From: Deltaproteobacteria bacterium
GTDB taxonomy: Bacteria; Desulfobacterota; GWC2-55-46
Reading direction: 5' to 3'
Length of the DNA: 15,932 nt
Assembly: GCA_016218095.1 (NCBI GenBank)
Contig: JACREV010000159.1
Coordinates: forward strand, 1 to 15,932
Shown here: in pieces, positions 6,653 to 15,168 of the stretch
Layout: the number at the start of each line of letters is the position of its first letter
Position numbering within the stretch: position 1 is the stretch's first letter
The notes under the pieces: generated by a model
Told to the model about the DNA's origin: nothing
Seen by the model: only the letters and a program-made list of their open reading frames with translations
Databases searched by the model: none
Translations under genes and position numbers: made by a program

Positions 6653-6765
6653 GGTGAACCCTCCTTAGTGTTTTACATCGGCATCCTTGCCGTGTTTTGT
6701 TTTGAGGACTTCAGCCGGCCTTGAGTCCACCCTCCTTTTCGGCCTTACTCGCCTCTCTCCTCTTA
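6653..6765 (-). promoter_or_regulatory. fliC 5' leader with a CsrA-like hairpin
   Basis: The untranslated leader, from the predicted sigma-28 start to the fliC ATG, is purine-rich and carries six GGA triplets. A hairpin at 6692-6679 (CGGCA, loop AGGA, TGCCG on the minus strand) presents CAAGGATG, which matches the core of the known CsrA/RsmA target (CARGGAUG in a stem-loop). Its GGA is 22 nt upstream of the GGA in the Shine-Dalgarno AAGGAGGG, a spacing that one CsrA dimer could bridge. A second possible stem (GGACTCA against TGAAGTCC, one bulge) lies further upstream, near 6707-6730. No csrA or fliW gene is in the window, so regulation by CsrA is a hypothesis. Confidence 0.45.
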
Positions 6766-6771
6766 ATCCTT

Positions 6772-6798
6772 ATATCGGCGGTCAGTTTTTTTACTTTA
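6772..6798 (-). promoter_or_regulatory. Sigma-28 (FliA) promoter of fliC
   Basis: On the minus strand TAAA (6798-6795), exactly 15 nt, then GCCGATAT (6779-6772) match the sigma-28 consensus TAAAGTTT-N11-GCCGATAA at nearly every conserved base, including the G after TAAA. An A6 run lies three bases upstream of TAAA. The promoter begins about 12 nt beyond the stop of the preceding gene. It places fliC and probably flaG-fliD-fliS under late flagellar control. Confidence 0.88.
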
Positions 6799-6810
6799 AC
6801 CTTTTTTAGC

Positions 6811-7407
6811 CTAATGGAAGACCTCCTCCCTTATCTCCTCCAGAAGCGGCTTCAGCTCGTATTCCAGCACGTCGGCGAGGAGTACGGTGTCCCCGGTTTT
6901 CTTAATGTTTGTAATGGTTTCGAGCTTCCGGTGGAGGGGGCCGAAATACTCCTCGGGCTTTTTCCTGAAGATCTTCATATTATAGCGGAGCGTCCCCTGG
7001 GAGAGGGCGTCGATGGTCTTCACCACCTCTATAACGCCCTCGAAGACGCTCGAGAAGGCCGCCTCGGCGGCAGGGCCGGAGCCGATCCTCAAGTCCTTCA
7101 CGCAGGCCTCTATCGTCTCGCCGATGACGTTTATATACTCGCGAACGGTATCGAGCCCCTCCTTCGCCATATCGTCGACCGAGGCTGACGTGAGCCGGAT
7201 CTCCGCGCACTCCGAGAGCCTCTTGCCAGGCAGCTCCCCGGACCTCCATCCGTGCGGCGCGTCCGTGCCGTCCAGGGATATTTCAAGGATGAAGCGCCTG
7301 AGGGAGCCGAGTTCCCTGTCAAGCGCGCTTACGAGCTCCTGGATAGTCGAGTCCTTGCCGGTGTCCTCGTAATCGATCTTCATATTGTCGAGATAGACCC
7401 TTGTCAA
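6811..7407 (-). CDS. Hypothetical protein between maf and fliC
   Basis: A 198-residue, probably cytoplasmic protein I cannot assign to a family. Residues about 1-73 look like a small alpha/beta domain that begins RVYLDNMKIDY and contains a helix (20-36) and a strand FILEISLDG. Residues about 75-198 are predicted helical, with the pattern of a helical bundle ending in LLADVLEYELKPLLEEIREEV. There is no signal peptide or membrane segment. The start is TTG at 7407, supported by GAGGAG 6 nt upstream; an ATG eight codons in (7383) is the alternative. It lies 49 nt after maf and directly before the fliC promoter, as last gene of the glycan operon. Position suggests a helper of flagellin modification or a flagellin-binding adaptor (inference only). 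Confidence 0.8.
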   Translation of the reverse strand: MTRVYLDNMKIDYEDTGKDSTIQELVSALDRELGSLRRFILEISLDGTDAPHGWRSGELPGKRLSECAEIRLTSASVDDMAKEGLDTVREYINVIGETIEACVKDLRIGSGPAAEAAFSSVFEGVIEVVKTIDALSQGTLRYNMKIFRKKPEEYFGPLHRKLETITNIKKTGDTVLLADVLEYELKPLLEEIREEVFH

Positions 7408-7456
7408 TTGACACTCCTCAAAAACCGTTTAAAAACAAAGTGGTCGGCAATAAACC

Positions 7457-9373
7457 TCATACGGCTTGCAGGCCGTCTGCAAGGGGCATCTTGCCGTCAC
7501 CGCCCCCGGCCTCGCTTATAGAGTCGGCCGCCTCCTCGAACCTGCATCCGAACCTCCTGCAGACCTCCGTCATGGACCTGTAAGAGGCGATTACCGCCTC
7601 GAGGTCCCTGAGGAATTGGACGCCCTCCCCTGCACTTTTGTCGGTATCCTCCTTGAGGTACTCCTTAAGGGCATAGGTATTGTTGACAAGCGCCTCCCAG
7701 ATGAATTTGGCGCGGTCAGACTCATCGAATACCGACTCTTCAAGCCTCTTGATCCTATCGATGTTCCCCTTGAGATCGGCGGTGAGCCCCTTTTTCCTGA
7801 AGGTCTTCTTCGCCTCCGCCGCTTCCTTGAGGATCGAGGCGGAGAGCCTCTTGACCCGGCCCAAGACCGCGGCGGTCTCCCTGAACGACCCAACGAGAGC
7901 AGTATAGTCTATCCGCGGCCTCGACGCAACCGCATCGTCTATGGTCTCATCCATCCGAATTTCGCCGTTCAGGCAGGTATCGAGGACATGCTTCAAGGTC
8001 GTATGCTCCATCCCCTCTATGTACGCCCCGCCCTCGGTCGCGTTTATGACCCTTACGCCGGGCCTTTCCTTTTTAAGATAATGCATGTAATTCTCGAACC
8101 ACTGGTGGAAGGTCGCCCAGTCGTACTTCGAGGGCACGGGTTTTCCCGAGAGGCCCTTAAGCCACTGGAGCTTGTATGTGTAGGTCTGCTTGTCGTTTAT
8201 GTACTCGTCCTCGACGGATATCATGCCGTTTTCCCTGTCTATCCTCACGTTCTGCGCCACATAGACGCCGCCGGGGGCGTGGGTCTCGTTCTCTCCGAAC
8301 GAAAGGTCCTGTCCGATGAAGGTTATCGGGTTGCAGCCGAACATTATCCCCATGTCGAGCGCGGCGGTCGTCACGGACCCCCCGATGGCCGGGAAGTACG
8401 AACTACCCCAGAGCGGGGCCTGAGCGGAGGACAACGCCAGGTAGGGGCTGAAAAAAACGAACTTGCCTTTGACATCCCTCTCGAACATCTTCGGGTGCGA
8501 TAGCTCCCCCAGTATGAGCCTCGTCTTTCTGTCGTCCTCTCCGAAGGTGAAGTACTCGGGGAGGTCGACCATCTCTGAGGCTATGACGAAGTCCGGCACT
8601 ACCCCGAGCTTCAGGAGCGGCTTGTACGAGGTGATGGCGGCGACGATGAGCGCCCTGCCCTTGAATTCCTTCAAGAGCTCTCCGTTCTTCTTGAGCGACG
8701 GCCCGGCCCCGGCTATGATCATCGGCACGCCCTTGAACCTCTCCCTCAGCACGTCTATCGGCGGGGCGTAAGGCAAAGACTTGAGGTTCGAAAGGTAGTT
8801 CTCTATCCAGGCCCGCCGCGACTTCATGTCGGTCTTTATGCCGACCTGGTTCGTAATGTGCGCGTTGTGTATCCTGTTCGTGAAATCCGCGAGCTCTTTC
8901 GGGAAGGCTGTCTTGTACGGGGTCGTGGAGTAGACGAGGAGGCTGTCGAAGCCCTCTGTCTCGGACCGGAGCTTCTCTATGGCCGAATGCATATCGATAG
9001 CTAAAAAGACCTTCTCCCCGCTGAACACGGACGAGAGGTCGATATTCTCAAGCGCGCCCTTCAATATCTCCGTCGACGGCTCGAAGACGATGACCTTTTC
9101 AAGCCCCTTTTCAACGAGCGCGCGGAGAAGGTGTCCGCACCCGAGCCCGAAGAGGAATACCCAGTCCGGCTTTTTTCCGGCGATCTCTTCGGCCTGGAGC
9201 GCGGCTTCGTTCCGGGGGTTGTAGCGGCTGTGGAAGTATATGCCCTTGTGTCTGAAGGTCGCCCCGCCAGCCTTCGCCTCTTCTATTCCCACGGACCGGC
9301 TGTTCTCAAGCCCCTCGAAAAGAGACGGGTCTTTCGCGGCCAGACTAAGGCGGTTCTTCTCGCATACCGTCAT
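7457..9373 (-). CDS. maf: Maf-type motility accessory factor, flagellin glycosyltransferase
   Basis: A 638-residue protein of the Maf / DUF115 family. Members transfer nonulosonic acids such as pseudaminic or legionaminic acid from CMP-sugar to Ser/Thr of flagellin in the cytoplasm. An N-terminal domain with FLFGLGCGHLL at about 73-83 precedes the DUF115 core. The core starts with MIIAGAGPSLKKN (218-230), continues with ALIVAAITSYKPLLKLGVVPD (241-261) and has the GGSVTTAALDMG and CNPITFIGQDLSFG stretches (331-360). The C-terminal third is helical. ATG at 9373 overlaps the stop of the GH57-like gene by 4 nt. Its place one gene upstream of fliC makes flagellin the probable acceptor. The donor sugar is not known; no nonulosonate synthase is in the window. 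Confidence 0.92.
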   Translation of the reverse strand: MTVCEKNRLSLAAKDPSLFEGLENSRSVGIEEAKAGGATFRHKGIYFHSRYNPRNEAALQAEEIAGKKPDWVFLFGLGCGHLLRALVEKGLEKVIVFEPSTEILKGALENIDLSSVFSGEKVFLAIDMHSAIEKLRSETEGFDSLLVYSTTPYKTAFPKELADFTNRIHNAHITNQVGIKTDMKSRRAWIENYLSNLKSLPYAPPIDVLRERFKGVPMIIAGAGPSLKKNGELLKEFKGRALIVAAITSYKPLLKLGVVPDFVIASEMVDLPEYFTFGEDDRKTRLILGELSHPKMFERDVKGKFVFFSPYLALSSAQAPLWGSSYFPAIGGSVTTAALDMGIMFGCNPITFIGQDLSFGENETHAPGGVYVAQNVRIDRENGMISVEDEYINDKQTYTYKLQWLKGLSGKPVPSKYDWATFHQWFENYMHYLKKERPGVRVINATEGGAYIEGMEHTTLKHVLDTCLNGEIRMDETIDDAVASRPRIDYTALVGSFRETAAVLGRVKRLSASILKEAAEAKKTFRKKGLTADLKGNIDRIKRLEESVFDESDRAKFIWEALVNNTYALKEYLKEDTDKSAGEGVQFLRDLEAVIASYRSMTEVCRRFGCRFEEAADSISEAGGGDGKMPLADGLQAV

Positions 9374-11391
9374 TGTTCATCCCCCTTGAGGGCCTTTATC
9401 TTGAAGGTTATCTCGTTGACCCCGCGCCAAACCCACCATGCGGTGTCATCCACCTCGCCTACCGAGTGGTGCAGCCTCAGAAAAAACTTCCCCTCGTCTT
9501 TGAGCTCCATGTACTTAAGCATCGGGACCGAGAAGAGCTTGGACTTATCCGTCGATATCTCGAGCGCCTTGTCTTTGTCCCCTATCCTTACGCGCCCGTC
9601 GGTCGCGCCGAGACAGCCCGATGCGGTGACCGACTGGCTCACGGGCTCGTCATGGGAGACTGTTTTACCCTTAAGGTAAAACCTCTCCGGGCCCGCGCCG
9701 CCGTTTATCGATTCGTACCAGAGCGAGCCGGCGTCGAACGAGCCCGGCATCAATGTGAATATCCCGAGCCTCAAGGAAGAGGCGTGGAGGCCGTTTACCT
9801 TTAGCTTCAGGGTCAAAGAGATCGACGGCTCGGTCTTCGATATCTCGTAGGTCTTGGTCAGGAAACCGATGTCCATGGGCGTCTTCGCCTCAAGGACGAC
9901 GGATGAGTCGTTTTCAGTTATATCCATCGAGGCCGACTTCAAGTCCGTCGTCTTTTTCCCGTCCCTGGCGACGTGGATGATGTGGCCTGTGAAGAAGTCC
10001 GCGCCGAGCCTTATGTCGTCGTAGTAACCGTGCGGGATGGTCCCTATGAGCGCTTCGGGAGAGACCCCCGGAAAGACCGCCCGCTTTATGGCAAAACCCT
10101 TGGAAGGGAGGAACTCCGCCTCGACCGTCCCGGTCGATATGACAACCGAGTTTTCGGCCCTTGTTATCAAGGCCCCTCTCTTAACGGGCTTCACGGCCTC
10201 GCTCTCTGAATAGACACAGTTGTATGCGAGAGCCGGACCCCCGGCGACGACAGGCGTCCTCTTGAGGAGCCTCTCTGTCTCGGTCTTCAGCCACCCGAGC
10301 CTGTTCTGGAAGTACTGGAACTTCTCATCGATCGTATTAGACCTGAAATCACTGGACCAGAGGTCCGAGATGAGCTCCTTGTACTCGTCGGCTTCATCGG
10401 GTGAAAGCGCGCCCGCCTCCATCAGTTTCGAGATATTCTTATAGACCCTGTAGCACTCGGTGTTGATGTGGACGCTGTCCCTCCCGGCGACAGCCCAGCG
10501 CGCCGGGTTGTACTTGTCCTGTTTTTTGCAGACTACCGGCGTCTCCGTGGATTCAAGCGAGAGCTTCCGCCCGGCCTTCTCATTTCCCCTAAACAACTCG
10601 CTCACCCTTCCGGGTGTCGAGAGCGTAAACCTCTCATCCTCCCGGATGCGGGCGAGCACCTCGCGTATCCGCGCCCACTCTGTCTTTTTTACCTCTTCGC
10701 CGCCGGGCCTGTAGTCGAAGACCTCGGCGTCGTTCGTGTAAAGGACGAAGGACCTCTCCTCGTCAGCGGAATAATGCGCGGAGAGAAAGTCCGTGTACTC
10801 CTCCATCGAGACCCCGCCGTGTATCAGCCTCTGGAACTTCTGGAAGGCTATCGAGTGGCTCCAGAGGACCTCTATGTCGGTTGAAATGCCTAAAGCCCTC
10901 TGCGGGAAGTAGACGAGCTCCTTCGGGAAATTATGGTACTTCTGCGAGTTGTTCCAGTCCATTATGACGGACCTGTAGCCGGCCTCCCTGTAGAGGTCTA
11001 CAAGGCCGCGGGAGAACGTCTGCTCGTTCACGAGCGCGACCTCGGGGCGTCTGCCGAGGATATCCTTGTAATGCCTGTTGCCGGCCTCAAGGTTCCAGCG
11101 ATTGACCTCGGTCGGGATGAGCGGGAATATCGCCTGAGAATATCCCGAGCCGATGAATTCGAGCCTTTTGGAGTCCCATAGTTCCCTGAGTTTCTCCACA
11201 AACACGGGGTCGATCGCGTTGACCTCTTTCAAGGTCCAGGCGGTCATCTCAAGGGCGACGGGGAAACCCTCTTCGGCGAGGTTCAGGAGCGGCCAGTAGC
11301 ACCTCTCTATTACAGAGGGGAACGCCCCGCGCTCAATCGATGAGAAGGCGAGGTTGCAGTGAAAGGCCGTATAAAGGTGCAAACGCGCCAT
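9370..11391 (-). CDS. GH57-like glycoside hydrolase/glucanotransferase-type protein
   Basis: A 673-residue protein. Residues about 1-265 resemble the catalytic barrel of glycoside hydrolase family 57. H11 (TAFHCNL) is at the first strand, GSGYSQAIFPLIP (81-93) corresponds to the conserved second region, E123 in VNEQTF is the likely nucleophile, and D221 in YTNDAEVFDY is the likely acid/base. Residues about 390-673 form a beta-rich C-terminal domain of the kind found in alpha-mannosidase/GH57-type enzymes. The usual HxHQP of region 1 is altered. There is no signal peptide, so it should act in the cytoplasm. The start overlaps the radical SAM stop by 1 nt (TGATG). In this operon it more likely trims or transfers a glycan intermediate than degrades starch (inference). 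Substrate unknown. Confidence 0.75.
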   Translation of the reverse strand: MARLHLYTAFHCNLAFSSIERGAFPSVIERCYWPLLNLAEEGFPVALEMTAWTLKEVNAIDPVFVEKLRELWDSKRLEFIGSGYSQAIFPLIPTEVNRWNLEAGNRHYKDILGRRPEVALVNEQTFSRGLVDLYREAGYRSVIMDWNNSQKYHNFPKELVYFPQRALGISTDIEVLWSHSIAFQKFQRLIHGGVSMEEYTDFLSAHYSADEERSFVLYTNDAEVFDYRPGGEEVKKTEWARIREVLARIREDERFTLSTPGRVSELFRGNEKAGRKLSLESTETPVVCKKQDKYNPARWAVAGRDSVHINTECYRVYKNISKLMEAGALSPDEADEYKELISDLWSSDFRSNTIDEKFQYFQNRLGWLKTETERLLKRTPVVAGGPALAYNCVYSESEAVKPVKRGALITRAENSVVISTGTVEAEFLPSKGFAIKRAVFPGVSPEALIGTIPHGYYDDIRLGADFFTGHIIHVARDGKKTTDLKSASMDITENDSSVVLEAKTPMDIGFLTKTYEISKTEPSISLTLKLKVNGLHASSLRLGIFTLMPGSFDAGSLWYESINGGAGPERFYLKGKTVSHDEPVSQSVTASGCLGATDGRVRIGDKDKALEISTDKSKLFSVPMLKYMELKDEGKFFLRLHHSVGEVDDTAWWVWRGVNEITFKIKALKGDEQ

Positions 11392-12896
11392 CAGGGATAC
11401 ACCTCACGGAGCTTCAGGAAGTCGTATTTGACGAACATCTTCGAGGTCTCGTACAGGACCGGGAGGAAGTGCTCCCGCCGCCTCCTCCAGACGTCGCGGA
11501 CGAGCCTTACGGTCCTCTTCGGGTCAGTCTTTATGAGGTGGTGCGTCCTGTCGGCCTCAAGTATAGTCGTTATGAAGTCGGGAGAAAAATCCTTTGTCTT
11601 AATGTTCGGCTTCACGACCTCGACCTTCGAGTAAGAAAAGCCGTCGGCAAGCAACCCCTCTTTCACGCACTTCTCGAAGAGCTCGGAACCCGGCAGAGGG
11701 GTCGCTATGTATATCTCCCTGCTGTCGAAGAGCCCGGAGTAGTTCGCCATATATAAGCTTCTTCTTATGTCTTTCTTCGTCTCTCCGGGGAAACCTATAA
11801 CGAAAGTGCCTGTAAGGTGTATTCCCTGCGAGCGCGCGTACCGAAGGAGCTCCATCGCGCGCGGGAGCTTAAGGGGCTTTTTCACCACGTTCGTGAGTAT
11901 ATCCTGAACTCCGGACTCTATCGCGAACCCCATCGAGGTGCACCCGATGGATTTGAGCTTGTCTATCAACTCCTCGTCCATGCACCAGAGGGCCAGGACC
12001 ATGAAGTGCAATTCGATATCGAGCCCCTGTTTCTTGAACTCGTCGCAGAACTCCTTGGCCCGGTTTTTGTTGTGCGTGAAGTTGTCGTCGATTATCATCA
12101 GCTTCTTTATCTTGTAGGTATCCACAAGGAAGCGGATCTCCTTGAATACCTCGTCGAGCTTCCTCGCCCTGAACTTCCGGCCCATGGTCTTGTGGACCGA
12201 GCAGAAGACGCACCCTCCGGCGCACCCCCTCGTCGTCATGACGGACGGCATAGCCTGCGCATCCCCCCATGTGACGGTGCGGGGCCTGTAGTGCCTGCTG
12301 TACTTTTCATAAGGAAATAGGTGCCACGCCGGGTACGGGAGGCTGTCGAGGTCGTGGATGAAGCCGCCCATCTTGTTCCTGACGATCGCGCCGTCCCTCC
12401 TCCAGACGAGCCCCGGGACGGCTTCGAAATCCTCTCCTTTTATAATCGCCTCGATGAGCATCGGAAAGGATATCTCGCCCTCGCCCATGATGATGTAGTC
12501 GATCGCAACGTTGCCCATAACCTCTTCGGGGAGAGACGTCGGGTGGTTGCCGCCGGCTACGACCGGGACAGACGGGAAGAGCCTTTTAACGAGCCGCGCC
12601 GCCTCGATCATGTGCGGGACCATCACCGAAAAGTTGCAGGTTATGCCGACGAGGTCCGGCTTCGAGGCCGTTATCCTCTTCGCTATCTCGTCGATCGGGA
12701 TACCGACTTCCACGTATCCGTCTATGACCTCCGCGTCCTTGTCCAACCCCTCGGTCTGGCAATCGAGTATCTCTACTTCATACCCTTTTTTCTCAAGGAC
12801 GGACGCGAGGTACATTATTCCGATGGGCGGGTAGACTATCCTCTGCCCCGAGGTCGCGACCTTCATGTTAGGCTGGACGAGAAGTATCTTTTTCAT
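11391..12896 (-). CDS. B12-binding-type radical SAM enzyme
   Basis: A 501-residue protein. Residues about 1-150 form a cobalamin-binding-type Rossmann domain (KKILLVQPN, PPIGIMYLASVLEKKGYEVEILD, VPVVAGGNHPT), without an evident DxHxxG cobalt-ligand motif. Residues about 215-430 hold the radical SAM core with the 4Fe-4S motif CxxxCxxC at C225, C229 and C232 (RGCAGGCVFC). GFAIESG and GTFVIGFPGET are later core motifs. A helical, basic tail follows. Family members carry out methylations, ring contractions or other radical changes on unactivated carbons; this one's substrate cannot be read from the sequence. The ATG at 12896 with GAGAGG 6 nt upstream is preferred to an in-frame TTG at 12917 that has no ribosome site. 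It follows the ATP-grasp gene by 17 nt and touches the GH57-like gene. Confidence 0.88.
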   Translation of the reverse strand: MKKILLVQPNMKVATSGQRIVYPPIGIMYLASVLEKKGYEVEILDCQTEGLDKDAEVIDGYVEVGIPIDEIAKRITASKPDLVGITCNFSVMVPHMIEAARLVKRLFPSVPVVAGGNHPTSLPEEVMGNVAIDYIIMGEGEISFPMLIEAIIKGEDFEAVPGLVWRRDGAIVRNKMGGFIHDLDSLPYPAWHLFPYEKYSRHYRPRTVTWGDAQAMPSVMTTRGCAGGCVFCSVHKTMGRKFRARKLDEVFKEIRFLVDTYKIKKLMIIDDNFTHNKNRAKEFCDEFKKQGLDIELHFMVLALWCMDEELIDKLKSIGCTSMGFAIESGVQDILTNVVKKPLKLPRAMELLRYARSQGIHLTGTFVIGFPGETKKDIRRSLYMANYSGLFDSREIYIATPLPGSELFEKCVKEGLLADGFSYSKVEVVKPNIKTKDFSPDFITTILEADRTHHLIKTDPKRTVRLVRDVWRRRREHFLPVLYETSKMFVKYDFLKLREVYP

Positions 12897-12913
12897 CTTG
12901 GTCCTCTCATTCT

Positions 12914-14143
12914 TCAAGCGGGGATCAACGGCTCGACCTTTACTGTGACCCTGTCAAAGACCCTCTTTATCGCGGCCCTCGCGCCTTCGCGCGTATCCGC
13001 CGTAGTGACAGCCATGCCCGCCCTGCACGGGTGGCTCGTAATCCTCTTTACCTCGTCGCCTTCCTTCACGTAGACCTTGAGCATGGCGAGAGATTCTTCC
13101 TGTATCTCCGGGACCTCTACCTTCCTTACCACCCCGGGCTCAGGGAAGAGGAACCGCTGGCAGACGGCCTTTGACATCCTCGGCCTGTAATCGTCGAGAA
13201 CTATCTTTTCGCCGAGGGCCAGCAGTATCGCCGCCCCTACGAAGTCCGCGCCCGTTGAGAGCGGTATCGTGTGACTGCAGAAGTAGCCGCCGCTCAAGCG
13301 CGCCGCGACCTCTATGACTACCGGCCCGTTGCTACCTATGACGATATCCCCCTTGATAGTCCCGCTCTTCATGCCGATGGCGCGGGCGACCTTGCCTATG
13401 ATCCGGTCTATCTCCGCACTCTCGGCCTCGGTAAGTATCGCCGGGAGGTCGCCGCCGTCTTCAATTACAAAAGGAGCGAACCTCTCAAGCTGTTCGTAGT
13501 TCCTGTCGGACAGGCCGGGGGTCATGACACCATCGGGCGTTACAATGGATTCGGTGCTTATCTGCCTGCCGTTTATCCACTCCTCCGCCATGACCCTGCA
13601 GGAGGGGGAATTTTTAATAGATTCCTCAAAGGCCCACTCGACGTCCACGCCCTCTACGAGGCGGACTACACCCCTTGCGCCGCGGCTGTCCACCGGCTTT
13701 ATCACGAGCGCCTTTTTCTCTTTTAATAATTTTTCAAGGTGCGAGGCGTTCCTCACCTGCGAGAACCACGGCACGGGGATACCCGAGGCCGAGAAGGTCT
13801 CCTTCATGAGGAGCTTGTCCGCGACTATCTTCGCAGAATTCACGCTTATTCCGGGTAGCTTGAGCCTTTCGGCGACGGAGGCGACCGTCAAAGGCACGTC
13901 GGCCGCCGCGGCCAAGACGCCGTCGATACTATGCGCCTCGTGGAGTTCGCCCGCGAGCTCCGCGGTCTTCTTTTCGTCATAGGTGGAGGCGATTATCTTA
14001 AAATCCGCGATACTGAACCCAGGGGCGTCCGCATTTCCGTCGGATACAGCTACCGTGAGCCCCAGGGCCTTCGCCCTCTCTATGATGGGGAGCGCCTCGA
14101 CGCCTCCTGATATGATGAGGATCGTCTTTCCGTCTACGGGCAT
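12914..14143 (-). CDS. ATP-grasp family carboxylate-amine ligase-type protein
   Basis: A 409-residue protein. An N-terminal preATP-grasp Rossmann region (about 1-105, ILIISGGVEALPIIERAKALG) is followed by the ATP-grasp fold (about 110-310). K149 in LVIKPVDSRGARG is the ATP-binding lysine with its Gly-rich loop, EEWINGRQ (187-194) follows, and metal ligands are probably D266 and E278 in VVIEVAARLSGG. Alanine replaces the usual asparagine after E278, as in PurK-type members. A C-terminal domain (about 320-409) follows. Such enzymes activate a carboxylate as acyl phosphate and join it to an amine, thiol or hydroxyl. Substrates are unknown; in a glycan operon, linking an amino acid or other acid to a sugar is one possibility. 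ATG at 14143 has AAAGGTGG upstream and overlaps the dehydrogenase end by 10 nt. Confidence 0.87.
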   Translation of the reverse strand: MPVDGKTILIISGGVEALPIIERAKALGLTVAVSDGNADAPGFSIADFKIIASTYDEKKTAELAGELHEAHSIDGVLAAAADVPLTVASVAERLKLPGISVNSAKIVADKLLMKETFSASGIPVPWFSQVRNASHLEKLLKEKKALVIKPVDSRGARGVVRLVEGVDVEWAFEESIKNSPSCRVMAEEWINGRQISTESIVTPDGVMTPGLSDRNYEQLERFAPFVIEDGGDLPAILTEAESAEIDRIIGKVARAIGMKSGTIKGDIVIGSNGPVVIEVAARLSGGYFCSHTIPLSTGADFVGAAILLALGEKIVLDDYRPRMSKAVCQRFLFPEPGVVRKVEVPEIQEESLAMLKVYVKEGDEVKRITSHPCRAGMAVTTADTREGARAAIKRVFDRVTVKVEPLIPA

Positions 14144-15168
14144 ACGACCACCTTTACCGCGCCGTTCGTGTCCTTGTCGAGCGCGATGGAATATCCCCTC
14201 ATGATCTCCTCAAGGCTCACCCTGTGGGTTACGAGGAGAGAGCCGTTTATCGCGCCCTTTGAATAGAGGTCTATGGCAGAGGCGTAATCGACGCGCCTGT
14301 ACCTCTGCGTCCCCTTTATCTCTATCTCCCTCTCAGTAAGGAACTTGAGGTTCATGTTCGGGGTCTTGTAATGGACGCCCGAGAGCATTATCGTGCCGCC
14401 CGGCTTGAGTATATTCAAAGACTGCGTGATCGATTCGCTCTCGTACCCGCCGACGGTCTCGAATACGAGGTCGGCCTTCGCGCCGCTGAGGACCTCGATC
14501 ACCTTTTTTTCCATCTCTGTTGCGGCCGAGTCGAATGCCGAGTCCGCGCCGAGAAGGGCGGCTAGCCTCCTCTGGTGTCCGTACTTGCCGATGGCTACTA
14601 TTCTTTTGGCACCGAGGGCCTTTGCCGCGGCTACTGTGAGCAGCCCTATGGTGCCGCAACCGACTACGACTATCGTCTTACCGGATATCTCCCCGGCCCT
14701 TCCGAAGGAATGTATTACGTCGGCGAGCGGCTCCAACAGTACCGCCTCAATGAAACTCACATTCTCCGGCAATCTGTAGATGTTCTCACGGGGCGCCACG
14801 ACGTACTCGGAAAAGCCGCCGCGCGCGTTGAAGCTTATGAATACGCAGTTGGGGCAGATGTTCTCAAGCCCTGCCCTGCATAGCTCGCACTCGTTGCACG
14901 GGATCAAAGGGGCGACACTCACGCGCTCTCCGGCGTTCATCCCCTCCACGCCCGGGCCGGTCGCCACAATCTCGCCGCTTATCTCGTGCCCTCCCCAGTA
15001 CTTGGGGATAGGCGGGTTCCTCCTGAATATGTTAAGGTCGCTCCCGCAGATGCCGCAGGCGCGGACCTTCACGAGCACCTCTCCGGGGTTCAGGTCCGGC
15101 GCAATGACTTCCCTTACCTCAAGCTCTCCCGGGCCTTTGAACAGGGCCGCCTTGAATCGGTTAGCCAA
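14134..15168 (-). CDS. Zinc-dependent medium-chain alcohol/polyol dehydrogenase
   Basis: A 344-residue MDR-superfamily enzyme that oxidises an alcohol or polyol, or reduces the carbonyl, with NAD(P). Catalytic zinc ligands are C41 (CGICGSD), H61-E62 (GGHE) and probably E146 (LLEPLAD). The structural zinc lobe is complete: C91, C94, C97, C105. The nucleotide-binding Rossmann motif is VVVGCGTIGLL (167-177). It resembles sorbitol/threonine dehydrogenase-type members, but the substrate cannot be fixed. The start is TTG at 15168 with AAGGAGG 10 nt upstream; there is no good in-frame ATG nearby. The start overlaps the transaldolase end by 8 nt, and the end overlaps the ATP-grasp start. A role in converting a sugar phosphate or sugar precursor fits the neighbours (inference). 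Confidence 0.92.
   Translation of the reverse strand: MANRFKAALFKGPGELEVREVIAPDLNPGEVLVKVRACGICGSDLNIFRRNPPIPKYWGGHEISGEIVATGPGVEGMNAGERVSVAPLIPCNECELCRAGLENICPNCVFISFNARGGFSEYVVAPRENIYRLPENVSFIEAVLLEPLADVIHSFGRAGEISGKTIVVVGCGTIGLLTVAAAKALGAKRIVAIGKYGHQRRLAALLGADSAFDSAATEMEKKVIEVLSGAKADLVFETVGGYESESITQSLNILKPGGTIMLSGVHYKTPNMNLKFLTEREIEIKGTQRYRRVDYASAIDLYSKGAINGSLLVTHRVSLEEIMRGYSIALDKDTNGAVKVVVCP

Noticed and set aside
7466..8503. A long plus-strand open frame (345 codons) opposite maf
   Set aside because: Its composition is that of a frame antisense to a clear Maf gene; no family motif or ribosome site supports it. The same holds for the other long plus-strand frames, such as 12321-13073.
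11391..12917. Radical SAM start at TTG 12917
   Set aside because: No Shine-Dalgarno sequence lies upstream, while ATG 12896 has GAGAGG at good spacing and begins right at the Rossmann strand.
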